Shown here: one piece after another, positions 20,651-32,265 of the stretch | Numbering within the stretch: the first letter of the stretch is position 1 | How the letters are laid out: each line of letters starts with the position of its first letter | Source of the DNA: Alisma plantago-aquatica | Lineage: Eukaryota > Streptophyta > Magnoliopsida > Alismatales > Alismataceae | Length of the DNA: 64,000 nt | Assembly: GCA_963693085.1 (NCBI GenBank) | Contig: OY856409.1 | Coordinates: 1,336,687,915-1,336,751,914 of the forward strand | Reading direction: 5' to 3' | Notes under the pieces: model-generated | The model's database searches: none | What the model was told of the DNA's origin: nothing | Seen by the model: only the letters and a program-made list of their open reading frames with translations | Made by a program: the position numbers and the translations under genes

Positions 20651-21012
20651 TGCAATAAGAAAAGAAACAATATTCTTTGTCTAGGAAAGTGTGACAATTC
20701 ATTATAAAAAGAACAAGGTAAGCGAAAAAAGTAAATTGCATAAACATAATGAGATTATTAAATTATAATCTACAAGAACCATGGAGAAAACAATGCTGGA
20801 GGATAAAACAACTTAACTAAGATGACAAGAACACAATTCTTTGCATTAAGTGGTTTTGATAGAGAATAATTCTACCAATAAGATCTAGCTTGGGTAGAGC
20901 TAGCCTGAACGAAGCAATGAAACTAGGAGCCATAGTTTTTATAGAGGGCTACCAAAAGGATTATACAGATCTAGACAGACTATTATTAAAAAAATGTTTC
21001 ACTTTTTCCTAG
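20651..21012. other. no recognisable feature
   Basis: AT-rich sequence without coding or repeat signature that I can identify. Confidence 0.4.
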
Positions 21013-21160
21013 CTGATCTTCTGAAGTGGCTTCTTCCTTGAGGGAGGATTATGAAAGTAGATTGGAACATGGAGAAGGATGTTGCCTGAAGCTGAACTTC
21101 TGAAGTGGCTTCTTCCTTGAGGGAGGATTGTGATTGGAACATGGAGAAGGTTGTTGCCTG
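21013..21160 (+). repeat. tandem duplication, about 79-bp unit
   Basis: CTTCTGAAGTGGCTTCTTCC and TTGAGGGAGGATT occur at 21018-21050 and again at 21098-21129, and GATTGGAACATGGAGAAGG follows in both. The second copy lacks about 9 bases (ATGAAAGTA). Confidence 0.85.
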
Positions 21161-23499
21161 AGGTCCTAATTTTTTTAGTCCTGTACTGTTTATTCTTTCA
21201 AGTTATATTGAGGAAACTTGTTAAGGCCATAAGTTGCGACCAGTGACAAAAATGTATTGACCAATATCTATCGAGCCTTTAGAAACCAAAATAAGTAACC
21301 AGATCACACTTTTTGTGCTCAAAAGCATATTTCTGTTTTCCGTGAACAGTTCAATCCATTTGCAATAGTGTAAACAAAATCCATAGTAGTAGCAAGGATC
21401 AGATTGAGTGTTCATTTGAATAAAATGTGAAATATGCATGATATATTTCTTACTCTCTTTCTCGATGGCTCTTCCTTAGGATTCCGTCTGTGCTTCCTTC
21501 AAAGTGCAAGTCCTCCCTACTTCATCATGTTGATAGACATGCTGGTAGGGCTTTCTCTTCGCTAATGGTACCCAAGGCTTTGGTTCCTATTATTGACTAT
21601 GTTTCATATTATTGCTTTTTAGTTTCGTCTGCTCTATCCCTGTTTCCTCAACCATCTCCAATCAGCCTTGTATCCTTGCATCTTTATTGTTGTAACTTCT
21701 TTCTGGATATAGTTGCAAACATGGATTACTTGTTCACTTAGATAAGTTAGATACGTTTTCTGTCTGGTAGGCTTTTCTCTTTATCAATAACCCGGATCTG
21801 GGACTCCGGCGCTGTTGATCACCCCATAGGACTTTGATGTGCTGAATATCACCACCTGTTTGAACTGACACGTTTGACAGCTTGGTGCCAGCAGGTCTTT
21901 TTTTGCCCTGCATTTTTCAGGCCTAAGTTTACTGGTTTTGAAGCTCCATCATGATAATTCCGTGTGAACTGCTCTGCCTCACTCCTGTTTCATGGTGTAA
22001 CCATGGCTTATTGTCTGGTTTAGCAATACAGATATACATTGCCTACGGGTGTCTTTCTAATAGTCGTATCACTGTTGGTCTGAGATATCTGTAATAGCAT
22101 ATATGTGTGTTATGTATCGCGATTATATCCACGCTGAGCTTCCACTTCCTTACAGCTGTTATAGTCCGTTGTAGTAGGCTGTTGCCTGTTTGTTACTGTG
22201 CTAGAACATCACAATGTATGGTGCCATGCTGCAGAGCATCTGTTTTGTTGCCAAAGAATGCCTTGATTCATTAAGTCTTCTATATCTGTTCAATACTAGT
22301 AAAATAATACTTCTGCAAGATTTTGTGGTATGCCATCTGATTGGGATCATGGTTAAGTTGGTTTTTAATAATTAGACTACTGCAGCTTGCCCTGATATGA
22401 TAGGATATTCTTTCAGGAAACATATACAAGACGTACATCAACATGTTTGGCTGAAGGTAATTTTTGTTTCTACTCCCAAGATTTTTAATCATTTACAAAA
22501 CATCGTTCTCATTTAGACATTCCCATAAAAGAAGAGATTACATTACCAATTCTATCCTAAAGTGAACCATCATATATTTACTATTCAATTACACTTCTCT
22601 ATATATTTATTATCGGGTTTTTGTTTAGTTTTTACTCTCAAAGCTCAACGCATCACACGGCTTGTAGCCTGTAGTGACATATTTGGTTCACATGACACAA
22701 CATGGGAATGGATTTATATCCTTCTCATCATCCTTTTCCTATGTTTGGATAAGAAAAATTCTCGGGATTATAATCCGGACCAAATCCACATCGGTTTCAT
22801 GCAGCATTAAACAAACCTCATTGAAGTGCGGATTTATATAATCCGTCTACAATAGTCATCCCTACAATATGATCGTGACATTGTGAGCCCCGACACATTT
22901 TTTACAGCAGCCAAGGAGTCCCCTTCCTCGTTGATTAGCCTTATCATCCCGACCTCCACTTTGCAACGATGATCGCTGGAGAACCGGAACCTGTGGACGC
23001 CTAGGCAATGCGGACGACTTTCGCTCAGGTAGTGCCGACGAACAACTAGCCAGCGACGACCACTCAAGCAGTGTCGACACTTGGCTAACAGCCAACATAG
23101 ATATGGACTTCCATGGATTGCCTTTTCTTTGATGATTGTCACAAATCCATGGACATGGTTAGGCTATTCTGCAACTATTGTCAAGGCTGCAGCAATGTTG
23201 AGCCCTATTTGAGAGAGAAAGAAAACTACTACAATTTCAAGAATTTCTATCATCCTTTGGCAGAGAAGATTACACTCATGGACGAGGTTGTCTTGCCTCT
23301 GTGGATAGTACGATGTCAGTTGCTATAGCCATATCTTCGTCTAAGTTGAAACTGATTAATATTTTTAATTGGATGTCTAATTTTGATTTACCCAAATGTA
23401 GGATGCGATATATATTGTCCTTTCCTCCCCACTTCCCATTATATCCTATCCATCCGTGTTTGCCATTCATCTTCCTTCACACAAACAAGACAAAGCCTT
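21161..23499. other. unassigned low-copy-looking sequence
   Basis: No transposon termini, LTR or protein family is recognisable. Open frames are short (under about 100 residues), overlapping on both strands and of no known family. The composition is more even than in the flanking transposon debris, with T-rich intron-like tracts at 21440-22500. It could be intergenic or intronic host sequence. I see no convincing exon. Confidence 0.4.
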
Positions 23500-23720
23500 A
23501 GTACACAACATGTGATTTCCGTTGTTGCTCTCTCTTTTGACACTTCATATGGCATGTACCCTTAGTACATGGCATGTGGTTTTTGTTGCTGCTTGACATA
23601 CTTCTAGAGTTTGACGCTTCGTATGGCGTGTGCCCATAACTACATGGCGTGTGTTTTTTCAGTATTTGAGAGCATGGTGTGTTGTTCAAAGCATGCGGCG
23701 TGTGACTTACGACTACTAAA
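23500..23720 (+). repeat. degenerate tandem repeat, about 70-bp unit
   Basis: Words AGTACAYGGCATGTG, TTGTTGCT and GACRCTTCRTATGGCRTGTRCCC recur in order at about 23500, 23564 and 23638, with decay toward 23720. Confidence 0.6.
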
Positions 23721-24239
23721 ATTACACAGCATGTTCTCCTAAGTAAACATGTGTTTTTCTATTGCTGGTCGACAACCTTCAAGTACCTGACGTGTCTACC
23801 AAGTACACAACAACACGATGTGAGTGTTGCTGCATCAAGTATTATTTTTGGTTACAACGGCTTCATCTTCTACAATCTGCCTCCAACTATATTCTATCAG
23901 CGAGATCATTCCAAATATATGTATAATCTTTTGGCAAGATTGGTCATCCTACTAAGCAACAACTTGTGAAATATTAATGCTACAATTATAAGAAAAAGGA
24001 ATACAAGATGTGGACTTAACATGATTCCCTTGTTCTATCATGAATTCTAAATAGCTATGAACTAGGCATCTCAATGAATCTGATGTTCATTACAACAGCC
24101 ATAGAGGCTTGGAAAGTCTGGCAAAGAGTCTAGTCTAGTAAGAGAAACACATCCAACGGTTTGATTTGTATAAACACTTGCACTCTTGAAGTTGGAAGAT
24201 TCTTTATCTTTTACTTTACACTTTGACAGCCTCAAGGAA
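23721..24239. other. unassigned sequence before copia D
   Basis: May contain the beginning of copia D (LTR or gag), but I cannot read any domain in it. Confidence 0.3.
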
Positions 24240-25540
24240 ATCTGGGGAGACTCAAGACCTATCATATGTTAACTGCAGATCTTGCTAAAGTTCAAAAAAG
24301 TAGGATGAGATACGATCGGTGTCAATTCCTTGCTTCCTTACTAATTGGATCTGAAGCAGCTAGACAACTAATGCTTACTTTCGAGCCACTGCCTACTCTT
24401 GATGATGTTTATATAAATCTGGCATGGTCAATGCCTACCATCACTTGAGAAGAACCATTTGCTCTTGTTGTCCCTGGAAGAGGACGCAAAACACCTGGTC
24501 ATGGCCGCAGGCACGACAGAAGCACCTTCAACTCAGCTGGTAGAGGTGCTCCCTCGTCAAAAATAAAGATATCGTAATTTTTTACAAGACAACAAATCAT
24601 ACTGAAGACACATGCATGAAGATGCATGGTAAACCAAAATGGGCTGATCAGGTGGCTACAACCAATACTAATGGCGACTGTGTTGCAACCTCTATGTCTA
24701 GTTCTGTCGGCAATAATAGTTAGACGATTTCTCTTAATTCTACTGCTCTTTGTTTTGAGAGACTACTAAAGGCAACCTTTGTATCATCTCCACAAGCCAA
24801 TATTGCACAACACTTAAGTGAATATGTTTGTCTTTAAATTTCCTCTTTGTCCAATAAGGAATGGGTCATTGGTTTTGGGGTTAGCGCTCGTATGACTGGA
24901 AGCAAGAAACTGTTTAAGTTTACACATCATTCACCAGTTCATCTGGCTAATGATTCTACTTTGGTTCTTGGCATCAGGGATGCCACAAGCACCCCTACAA
25001 CCCTACTATCAAATAGGTCCTTTTTGTGGCAAATTTTCGTTGAAACTTGTTTTAGTCAGTACAATTAAAAAGGCGATGAATTGTAGTGTACTCTTCTATT
25101 CGTACCTAGTCTTTATCCAAGATCTAAGGACTCGAAAGACGAATGGTCGGGGATATGAAGGTGGAGATGGTCGACACTATCTATAGACTTCATCAACTAC
25201 GTCTGCTATTGCTCTTGCTCCATCAAAATCTTTGTAGCATTGGCATCTTTGCTTTGGGCATCTGTCTATTGCCAAATTGTGTCATGTTCCCTGATCTCCA
25301 GCATGAGAAGTTTCCGTGTCAATCATGCCAGCTAGGAATACATCATCGTGTCCTCTTTCCTAAGCAAGGCATTAGAATGAGTCATTGTTATTCTCTTGTT
25401 CATTTCAATATTTGGGATCCATGTTATACCTCTTGTCATACTGGTGTCTGCTACTTTGCTTCCTTCATAAATGATTAGTCTAGAACAACATGGCTCTATT
25501 TTCTTAAAGAAACATCCTAAATTTTGATTATACATTAATG
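24240..25540 (+). mobile_element. copia D: decayed Ty1/copia gag-protease-integrase
   Basis: Plus-strand copia order is recognisable through many stops. A Gag C-terminal part (SEAARQLMLTFEPLPTLDDVY) is followed by a Gly/Arg-rich linker (GRGRKTPGHGRR, 24475) and a protease-like block (WVIGFGVSARMTGSKKLFKF, 24862, where DSGAS-type residues are lost). Next come the DLRTRKTNGRGYEGGDGRHYL spacer (25120-25186), GHLSIAKL and CQLGIHHR (25255-25340), and an integrase start (LVHFNIWDPC, YFASFIND, SRTTWLYFLKE; 25395-25515). The first catalytic Asp position holds Asn. The remainder is lost at the triplication and the inserted element. Confidence 0.7.
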
Positions 25541-25980
25541 TTGTGAAGTATAGTCACTTAAACATGAACATGTGGCATCAACTTTTAAGAACATAGAACA
25601 AAAACATGACTTATGCTCTTAGCACAAACACTTCTCTACAACCCCCATGTCCGCAACATGGCTCTATTTACTTAAAGAAAGATCCTAAATTTTGATAGAA
25701 GGATAGAGACCAGAACATGAACATGTGGCATCAACTTTTGAAGGATATATAACAAAAACATCACTTATGCTCTTAGAAGCACTGAAACTTCGCTACAACC
25801 CCATGTCCGTAACCTGGATCATTTTACTTAAAAAAATGTCCTAAATTTTGATTATACATTCACGTTGTGAAGGATAGACACTCAAACATGAACATGTGGC
25901 ATCAACTTTTAAGAATATAGAACAAAAACATGACTTATCCTCTTAGAAGCACGGACTCTTCTCTACAACCGCCATGTCCG
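25487..25980 (+). repeat. local triplication, about 156-168 bp units
   Basis: Units start at 25487, 25655 and 25811 with AACMTGGMTCWWTTT-like words. They share TCCTAAATTTTGAT, AACATGAACATGTGGCATC, TATGCTCTTAGAAGCAC and CCATGTCCG. Each unit joins the end of the copia D integrase piece to the start of the GGACACG-type element, so the duplication came after that insertion. Confidence 0.85.
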
Positions 25981-26614
25981 TTTCTGACATGTTTTGAACT
26001 TGGACACTTCCCGGACCCAACTCAAATTGTTTTGGACATGGCTCGGACATGTCTTGTCTGTTTTGGTTACTCTTTGCAACGTGGACACAGATGGACATGG
26101 CCCGGACATTCCCTGGGCATATCAGTGCAGCAACTGCCGTAGTCTATTTTAGAGTTCGAATTTTGAATATACAATTACTATTAAGTGCCTCTTTTCATTG
26201 CTGTAACACAACTGAGATCTAATCAAAATTGCTGACAATTTCTTGAAAGGAGTAAATATTAAAAGCAAGATAAATAGATATCTAATAATTTGTAACTTTG
26301 TAATGGGAACTCATTTATTTATTTTGAAATTTAGTATTTACTATAAATATACAGCCTTTTAAGTTGTCTACTTCATTTTTTTTATTACACACATGCATAT
26401 TGGAATACAATTATACAATATCATGATATACAAACACATATACATAAATCTGGATATTTTTTCAAATAATTCCAATACATACACATATGCATATATTAAA
26501 AAAATTCCCCCATCTAGTGCCTTGTCAATGTCCTATATTTTAGAAAATTGCCATGTCATAAGTCTGTGCCTATGTCCGTGTCTTGAAACGTGTATGTGCT
26601 TTCTTGCACATCCT
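25947..26614. mobile_element. second GGACACG-type element (probable)
   Basis: The left edge (CTTAGAAGCACGGACTCTTC, then CCGCCATGTCCG) resembles the right end of the 18084-19427 element read in reverse. The right edge (CTATGTCCGTGTCTTGAAAC, then CATCCTCTAG) resembles its left end in reverse. Interior GGACATG/CGGACAT words recur. No target duplication is visible and no protein is encoded. Confidence 0.45.
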
Positions 26615-26807
26615 CTAGTTATAATTAAATAGTTTTATTTTTATTTGTTATTCTCACAAATCCATTTTGATATTCAAAATGCTAAATACATAAAAGGCCC
26701 CACATTTGATGTAATATAAGTCCAATGTTAAGTTGGAAAATTCTTCCAATTTTAGCTTGGTTTGATACGTACCCCTTCCCACCTGACTCTCCCTTCCCTC
26801 CTACTGC
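26615..26807. other. no recognisable feature
   Basis: AT-rich sequence up to the hAT MITE; its last 8 bases (26800-26807) are that element's left target duplication. Confidence 0.4.
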
Positions 26808-27277
26808 CATAGTAAAAAATTCAGCATTCGAGATTCACTCAACGAGGTTGAAAATTTTGGCATTCGGGAATTATGCAGAAAAAATAGATAATATCTGACA
26901 AAGATTCAGTAAAAGCTCAGTCAAGTATTTGAGAAAAAATCAAATAAAGTTTGGACTATACGATGTGTATATTCATACAAATATTACATATGTATTCATA
27001 TATACACATGATAAACACATTGATATGTGATTATAGATATGCACATATGTGATTTGCTTACTAATTCTCTATTCCCACATGCCAAATTACATAACATTTT
27101 CTAATTTGATAACTAAACAATTTGGAAAATACGGGGGTTATTTGTAAAATTTGTGAATAATATTCTTGGGATTCAGGTTTAGTACGGGTTTCTTGCAAAA
27201 TTCGAATATCATTCATCGTGTGAAAAATCATAATGATACGTGAATAATTCAAAATTTTAAAGAATATTGTGACTATG
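26808..27277. mobile_element. hAT-type MITE, 470 bp
   Basis: The left end CATAGTAAAAAATTCAGCAT and the inverted right end CATAGTCACAATATTCTTTA match each other and the termini of the 2.5-kb element at 4868-7370 (CATAGTMACAA...TTC). Flanks CCTACTGC (26800-26807) and CATATTGC (27278-27285) agree at 6 of 8 positions, as for an old 8-bp duplication. It has no coding sequence. Probably mobilised by the same transposase family as 4868-7370. Confidence 0.7.
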
Positions 27278-27285
27278 CATATTGC

Positions 27286-27675
27286 TATGTACTATCGATG
27301 AAGGTGTGAGTTGAGGTTGGAGGAAGAGGGACATGAAGGAGCTATGAAGTAGGAGGTGCAAGTGGTGATAGAGGTTGTTGGCGTTGGTGGTGAAGTGATT
27401 GGAAAGGGGGAGGACAATGGGTAAAATAAGGTGAAAGTTGAATACAAGTTTACCTAGGTAGAAGTTTGTTCGTTTATCCAATCATGAGCTAATATAGTAA
27501 CATTATGAACTGTGGCTAGATTTAGGTAGTTAATGCAAACCATGTTACGAAACTAAGTTTCATTCATCTAATTTAATTGTCGGACAATACCCTTCCCTCC
27601 TGGCGTGGGTTTATACAGATAACTCATGGGAGGCCCTTGTGATATAACAAGATAGGGGAAAATTCCTTGTGTATG
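27286..27675. other. unassigned sequence left of copia E
   Basis: No feature recognised. It ends at the copia E target site TATTT (27676-27680). Confidence 0.4.
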
Positions 27676-27680
27676 TATTT

Positions 27681-27877
27681 TATAGAGATATGTTTTGTAT
27701 TATGTTGTGTTTTGTTGAGTGTCATGTGCATAGCATGTGCCTCACTTATGCTTTCACTTCTTAGGTTTAGTCCCATATTGCTCATCTTTGCTTTAGTCTC
27801 TATTCCCTTCTGTTATACAAGAGACTGTATTGTACATTGTTTTATTCATTCAATAATCAATTCTCAGTTTCTCTATA
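27681..27877 (+). repeat. 5' LTR of copia E
   Basis: 197 bp, TATAGAGATATG to TTTCTCTATA, directly followed by the primer-binding site. About 95 percent identical by eye to the 3' LTR apart from a 12-base difference near its start. Confidence 0.92.
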
Positions 27878-27890
27878 TGGTATCAAGAGC
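27878..27890 (+). other. primer-binding site of copia E
   Basis: TGGTATCAAGAGC, the initiator tRNA-Met site with one extra A. Confidence 0.85.
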
Positions 27891-28486
27891 AGGTCCGGTT
27901 CTCTGATTTTTTCTTTCCCTCCCTGCCCCTATGTCCTGAGCCTACAACCCCTCCCCCCCGACCGCTGCAAGCCCCCCCCCGGTCGCCGCCAGCAGCCCCC
28001 CCCACCTACCGCCCCACCATCCGCTGTCGGCTCCCTCCCCCACTCGGCGCCACCCTCTTCCACCCCCGCCGCCTCCCCTCCACCCCCTCCCGCTGCCGCT
28101 CCACCTCCTCTCCTTCCACCAAAGTCGCCACCCCTTCTCCTTTCTACCCCAGCCGCAAAACCCTCCTACCTCCGCCATCCCACTACTGCCCTCTTCCTCT
28201 CGGGTTTTCCCCTCCGGTTTTGCACGTGCAATTTTCTGGACAGCCATAGCCATCCCACGTTGAGAGTCTCCTAATTGTCTGGTTATTTTTCTGTCTGCGC
28301 CTCATGATGGGATATTGATCTTCCTCATGACGGCGGAAGTTCATTTATCAGTCTATCTGCCCGACACGGGTTTCTTCTGATCTGATGTGTCAGATCCCTG
28401 CTGCTGCTACTGCCCCATAGTGGGTTCTTTATTCACTGCCTGTTGCTACTGCGCCTCCACCTCACTATTGCCTGCCTTTGCTCATC

Positions 28487-29440
28487 ATGGCTTCAGTTGA
28501 GCTTCCTCGCTCTCTGTGTGTTACCACCGTCAAGCTCGATGGTTCGAACTATCATTTGTGGTCGGCGTCCTTTGTCCTCTATGTGAAGGCCCAAGGTCGG
28601 TACTCACATCTTACCATTGATCCTCCTACTGCTACTGCTGATGAAAAGAGCAAACAAGCTTATGCTCAATGGTCCAAAGACGAGTATGGTGTTATGTCCT
28701 GGCTTCTCAATAGCACCGAGTCGCGCATTAGTCAGTCCCTGTTGTGTCTTCATGATGCTAAAGCAATGTGGGACCAACTTTCTCATGTCTACTCCCATCA
28801 GCAAAGTCCTAAACGGGTTTTTGAAATTATCAAAAACCTAGCCAAGGAGTTCTCTTCTGATGCTTCCATCGAGAACTTCTACAACCAATGCTTTACTCTC
28901 TGGAATGAGTATGAAATCTACCATCCATTAACTGCTGACATCAAAGAAGCCCAGAAGTAGCGCAATGAACTACAACTGGTTCAATTTCTGGCTGCCCTAC
29001 CTGCTTCCTTTTCAGGCGTGGTCGATCAAATTTTGTCCAGTGACCCTCTGCCTACTCTTCGTAATGTCCTCAAGAGAGTTCAACGACTACCATCTGTGAC
29101 CTCCACTCCTGTTATTGAGCATCCTGCTCTATTTGCTCGCACTACTAATTCTGGACGTGGTCGTGGCGGACGTCTGCCTCCTACTGGCGGACGAGGCTCC
29201 TCTACTGCTCCTAGACGAGGTCAAGCTACTGGTCCTCGCTACTGCAACTGGTGTGGTCGTGATAATTACACTGAAGATAGGTGTTGGATCAAGCACGGCA
29301 AGCCAGCCTGGGCGAATCAGGCCTCTAAAGAAACTACTACTGATGTTGCATCTGACCCACCAGCTGCCCCTTTGATTACTGAATGGCTTCGCTCTGAATT
29401 TGAGAAGTTTTTTCATGAGCGCATGACTCAACTACCTTCG
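28487..29440 (+). pseudogene. copia E gag, one in-frame stop
   Basis: The start at 28487 (MASVELPRSLCVTTVKLDGS) aligns with the family. The frame is open through NYHLWSASFVLYVKAQGRYSHL, MWDQLSHVYSHQQSPKRVFEI and IENFYNQCFTLWNEYEIYHPL to a TAG at 28958-28960, after which the same frame continues (RNELQLVQFLAALPASFSGVVDQIL). A CAG-to-TAG change explains the stop, consistent with deamination of methylated cytosine. RGG-like repeats (GRGRGGRLPPTGGRGS) precede a knuckle CNWCGRDNYTEDRC in which the His is Tyr. Gag forms the particle in active relatives; this one would be truncated and its RNA-binding knuckle weakened. Confidence 0.88.
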
Positions 29441-30100
29441 ACATCTGTTGCTAGTTCTTCTGCCATGCTTGCTTCTCCTTCTGCTGGTAACAATAAGTGG
29501 TGCATCGATTCTGGTGCTTCTGTCCATATGGCAGGCGACATCCAATTATTTTTTTCTCTGTTTAAAACCTCTAATATTCCATCTGTCACTGTTGCAAATG
29601 GCTCTAAGACTCCTGTTCATGGCGTTGGCACCATTCCTCTATCTCACAAGCTGAATCTTGAATCTGTTTTATACATACCACAATTTCCTGTTAATTTATT
29701 ATCTGTCTGTAAAACTGTTAAACAACTTCAGTGCTCCATTAAATTTGTTCCCTCAGGTTGTGTTTTGAAGGATCTCCGCACGAAGACGAGGATTGGTTCG
29801 GGCCATGAAGGACCAGATGGACTATACTATTTGGATGGACCGCCTGCAGCTTCTGATCTCTTGTCTACATCAGTCACAGGACTTCAGTGGCACTTCCGAC
29901 TAGGTCATCCGTCTGCTGCAAAGTTGAAACTTTTATTTCCTGCATTATCTGAAAACAATTTTTCTTGTACCTCTTGTGGTTTGGAAAAACAAACGAGGTA
30001 TGCCTTTCCTGCTAAGAAGGAACTTAGTTCTAAAGAATTTTTTGATATTGTTCATGCGGACATCTGGGGTCCATGCTCTGTTCCGAGTCAAACTGGTGTT
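29441..30100 (+). pseudogene. copia E protease and integrase N-terminus, interrupted
   Basis: The frame continues from gag without break. The protease motif CIDSGASVHMAGD is intact (about 29502-29540), followed by NGSKTPVHGVGTI, IPQFPVNLLSVCKTVKQLQCS and the spacer GSGHEGPDGLYYLD. The integrase zinc domain has WHFRLGHPSAAKLKLL and CTSCGLEKQT, with both Cys present. The first catalytic Asp lies in IVHADIWGPCSVP, just before the MITE at 30101. The protease may be structurally intact; the integrase is split. Confidence 0.88.
30093..30100. repeat. target-site duplication, left copy (MITE in E)
   Basis: CTGGTGTT, identical to 31026-31033; also part of the interrupted integrase coding sequence. 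Confidence 0.9.
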
Positions 30101-31025
30101 CAATGATTTAGAAAGCGGGAAGCGGGAGGCGTGCGGAGAGCACCTTGTGGCCGCTTGAGCGCCAGGCGGCCGCTCAGGAGGGCGCTTTTTGAAAAAGCGG
30201 GTACCTAAATTCTTCTATAATTTAATAAATTATATATACATATTTGTATATAAGTAATATATTTATAAGGAACTTTTATACTTATTTAGACAGCCTACAC
30301 AAAAAAATAAAGCACCCAAATAGTTTTTGACACAGTTGTAATATGGTATTTGGGTACTACTAATGCCCAAATAGTTTACTTTCACTGCAGTGAATATATT
30401 CTGATTATATGTACTAAAATGCAGTAAGCAGTAGAAGATATATAATGTATTAATGTAGATTATGCAGTAAACAATTAGAATATATAGAATGTTTTATTAT
30501 CAATATCCAGTAAACAGTAGAATATATATTACACCGATAAAATGTATTAGTACATTATATTATATAAGGTAGAAGGGTACATAAATACAATATGCAGTAG
30601 ATATTTATGTATGTATTGGTGCATTATAAAATGTATCATACAGTAACGTTTCATATTAAACAATGTACAACAGTAATGTATTATATTATTACAGACTTAT
30701 TGTATTGTATATTATATTACATGCTAATACAGTCACTCATGCACATACATAGATACTAGGCAAGTCAATATATAGTAGCAGCAACAACATTTGATTACAA
30801 AAAAATGAAAAATGAAAGCAACGATACCAAAATCCAGCGCCCAAAAATTAGGCGGCCAAAAGCGGGCGCCCAAAACAAGGAATCAGGCGGGCGCATAGGC
30901 GGGTTAAAGCGGGTTTAGGCTGCCACTTAATGGGTTGCCGCCTGAGTGGCCGCTCAAAGCCTTAACCAGGCGGTTGGGCCTCTTAGCCGCTCAGGCGGGC
31001 GCCTGGGACACTTTTCAAAACACTG
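30101..31025. mobile_element. hAT-type MITE, 925 bp, inside copia E integrase
   Basis: Perfect 8-bp duplications CTGGTGTT (30093-30100 and 31026-31033) flank ends CAATGATTTAGAAAGCGG and, inverted, CAGTGTTTTGAAAAGTG. GC-rich subterminal blocks with GCGGGCGCC and GCCGCTCAGG words surround an AT-rich core. CAGTGTTTTRAAAAGCG ends are characteristic of a plant hAT MITE group. There is no coding sequence. Excision with one duplication copy would restore the copia integrase sequence at this point. Confidence 0.9.
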
Positions 31026-31033
31026 CTGGTGTT
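31026..31033. repeat. target-site duplication, right copy (MITE in E)
   Basis: CTGGTGTT, identical to 30093-30100. Confidence 0.9.
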
Positions 31034-32265
31034 AAATATTTTTTGACATTTATTGATGATTATTCCCGTGCTACCTGGCTGTTTTTGCTCAAAGATCATG
31101 TCACTGTTTTGGACAATATCCGTATTTTCTTTTCTGAAATAAAAACCTTGTTCAATAAATCCATAAAAATTTTCCGTACCGATAATGCCCTAGAATTTAT
31201 GCAGAAGTCTGTCACATCTTTGTGTTCTGATCGTGGCACCATCCATCAAACCACTTGTCCGTATACTCCAAGGAAAATGGTGTTGTTGAACAAAAAAATC
31301 GCCACTTAGTCGAGGTTGCTCGCACCCTTCTTATTCATTATAAAGTTCCTCACCGTTTTTGGCCTGAGACAGTCACTACGACATGCTATCTTATAAACCG
31401 CATGCCATCTTCTGTTTTACAAAATAGAATACCTTACTCCATTTTGTTTCCTGATGCACCTCTATTCTCTATTCCTCGCATTTTTGGGTGTACTTGCTTT
31501 GTTAAAAATTTACGCCCAGGAATTATGAAACTTGATCCTCGGTCCACTAAATGCATTTTTTTGGGTTATTCTAGAACTCAAAAAGGTTATCGCTGCTTTG
31601 ATCCGATACTCCGACAGTGGTTTGTCACTGCGGATGTGATCTTTTTTGAGCATATGCCCTATTTTTCTGATGGAGCAAGACTATCCCATGATATGTTGGC
31701 ACCCACACCTCTACCAGATATTGTTGAAGACTTGCCTTCTTCTAACCAGCCTGAAGATTGTCCGTTGCAAGTATACAAACGTCGGCCGAAGACAAGCACT
31801 CCTTCCATGGCCCCTCTCCAACCAATTCCTTCGTCTGCGGATGATCAAATAAACACTGAGATAATTTATGACTTGCATCTTCCTATCAGTCTGCGCAAAG
31901 GTGTTTGCTCCTGTACTAAACATCCTATCAGTAATTATTGCACTTCTGCCAATCTGCATAACAACTTTGCCTGCTTTACTTCTGCAATTTTTGCTATCAC
32001 CATTCCAAAGACCGTTGCAGAGGCTCTTGTTATTCCTGCATGGAAACAGGCAATGGATCAGGAAATGCAGGCACTCTGTGATCGCAAGATATGGGAACTT
32101 GTGGATTGCCCTTCTTCTTGCCCTACTGTGGGCTGCCGCTGGGTCTTTACCATTAAATCTCAACCTGATGGGACTATTGAACGCCTGAAAGCCCGCCTTG
32201 TTGCAAAAGGCGACACGCAAACATATGGTGTTGATTATTTTGAGACCTTCTCTCCTGTTGCATGA
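31026..32265 (+). pseudogene. copia E integrase core to RT N-terminus
   Basis: The integrase resumes at [21 protein letters not shown]. The second catalytic Asp is in [10 protein letters not shown] frameshift at about 31270 falls just before the Glu motif, which is readable in the next frame as NGVVEQKNRH. The long frame 31255-32265 carries the integrase C-terminal part ([35 protein letters not shown]) and then the RT start ([46 protein letters not shown]). It ends at a TGA where relatives have Arg (CGA). All catalytic residues are present but on separate frames. Confidence 0.87.

Noticed and set aside
22834..23142. 102-codon minus-strand ORF as a possible gene
   Set aside because: Overlapping frames of equal length, no family resemblance, no promoter or splice context.
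27837..28274. 145-codon proline-rich ORF
   Set aside because: C-rich leader of copia E, upstream of the aligned Gag start at 28487.
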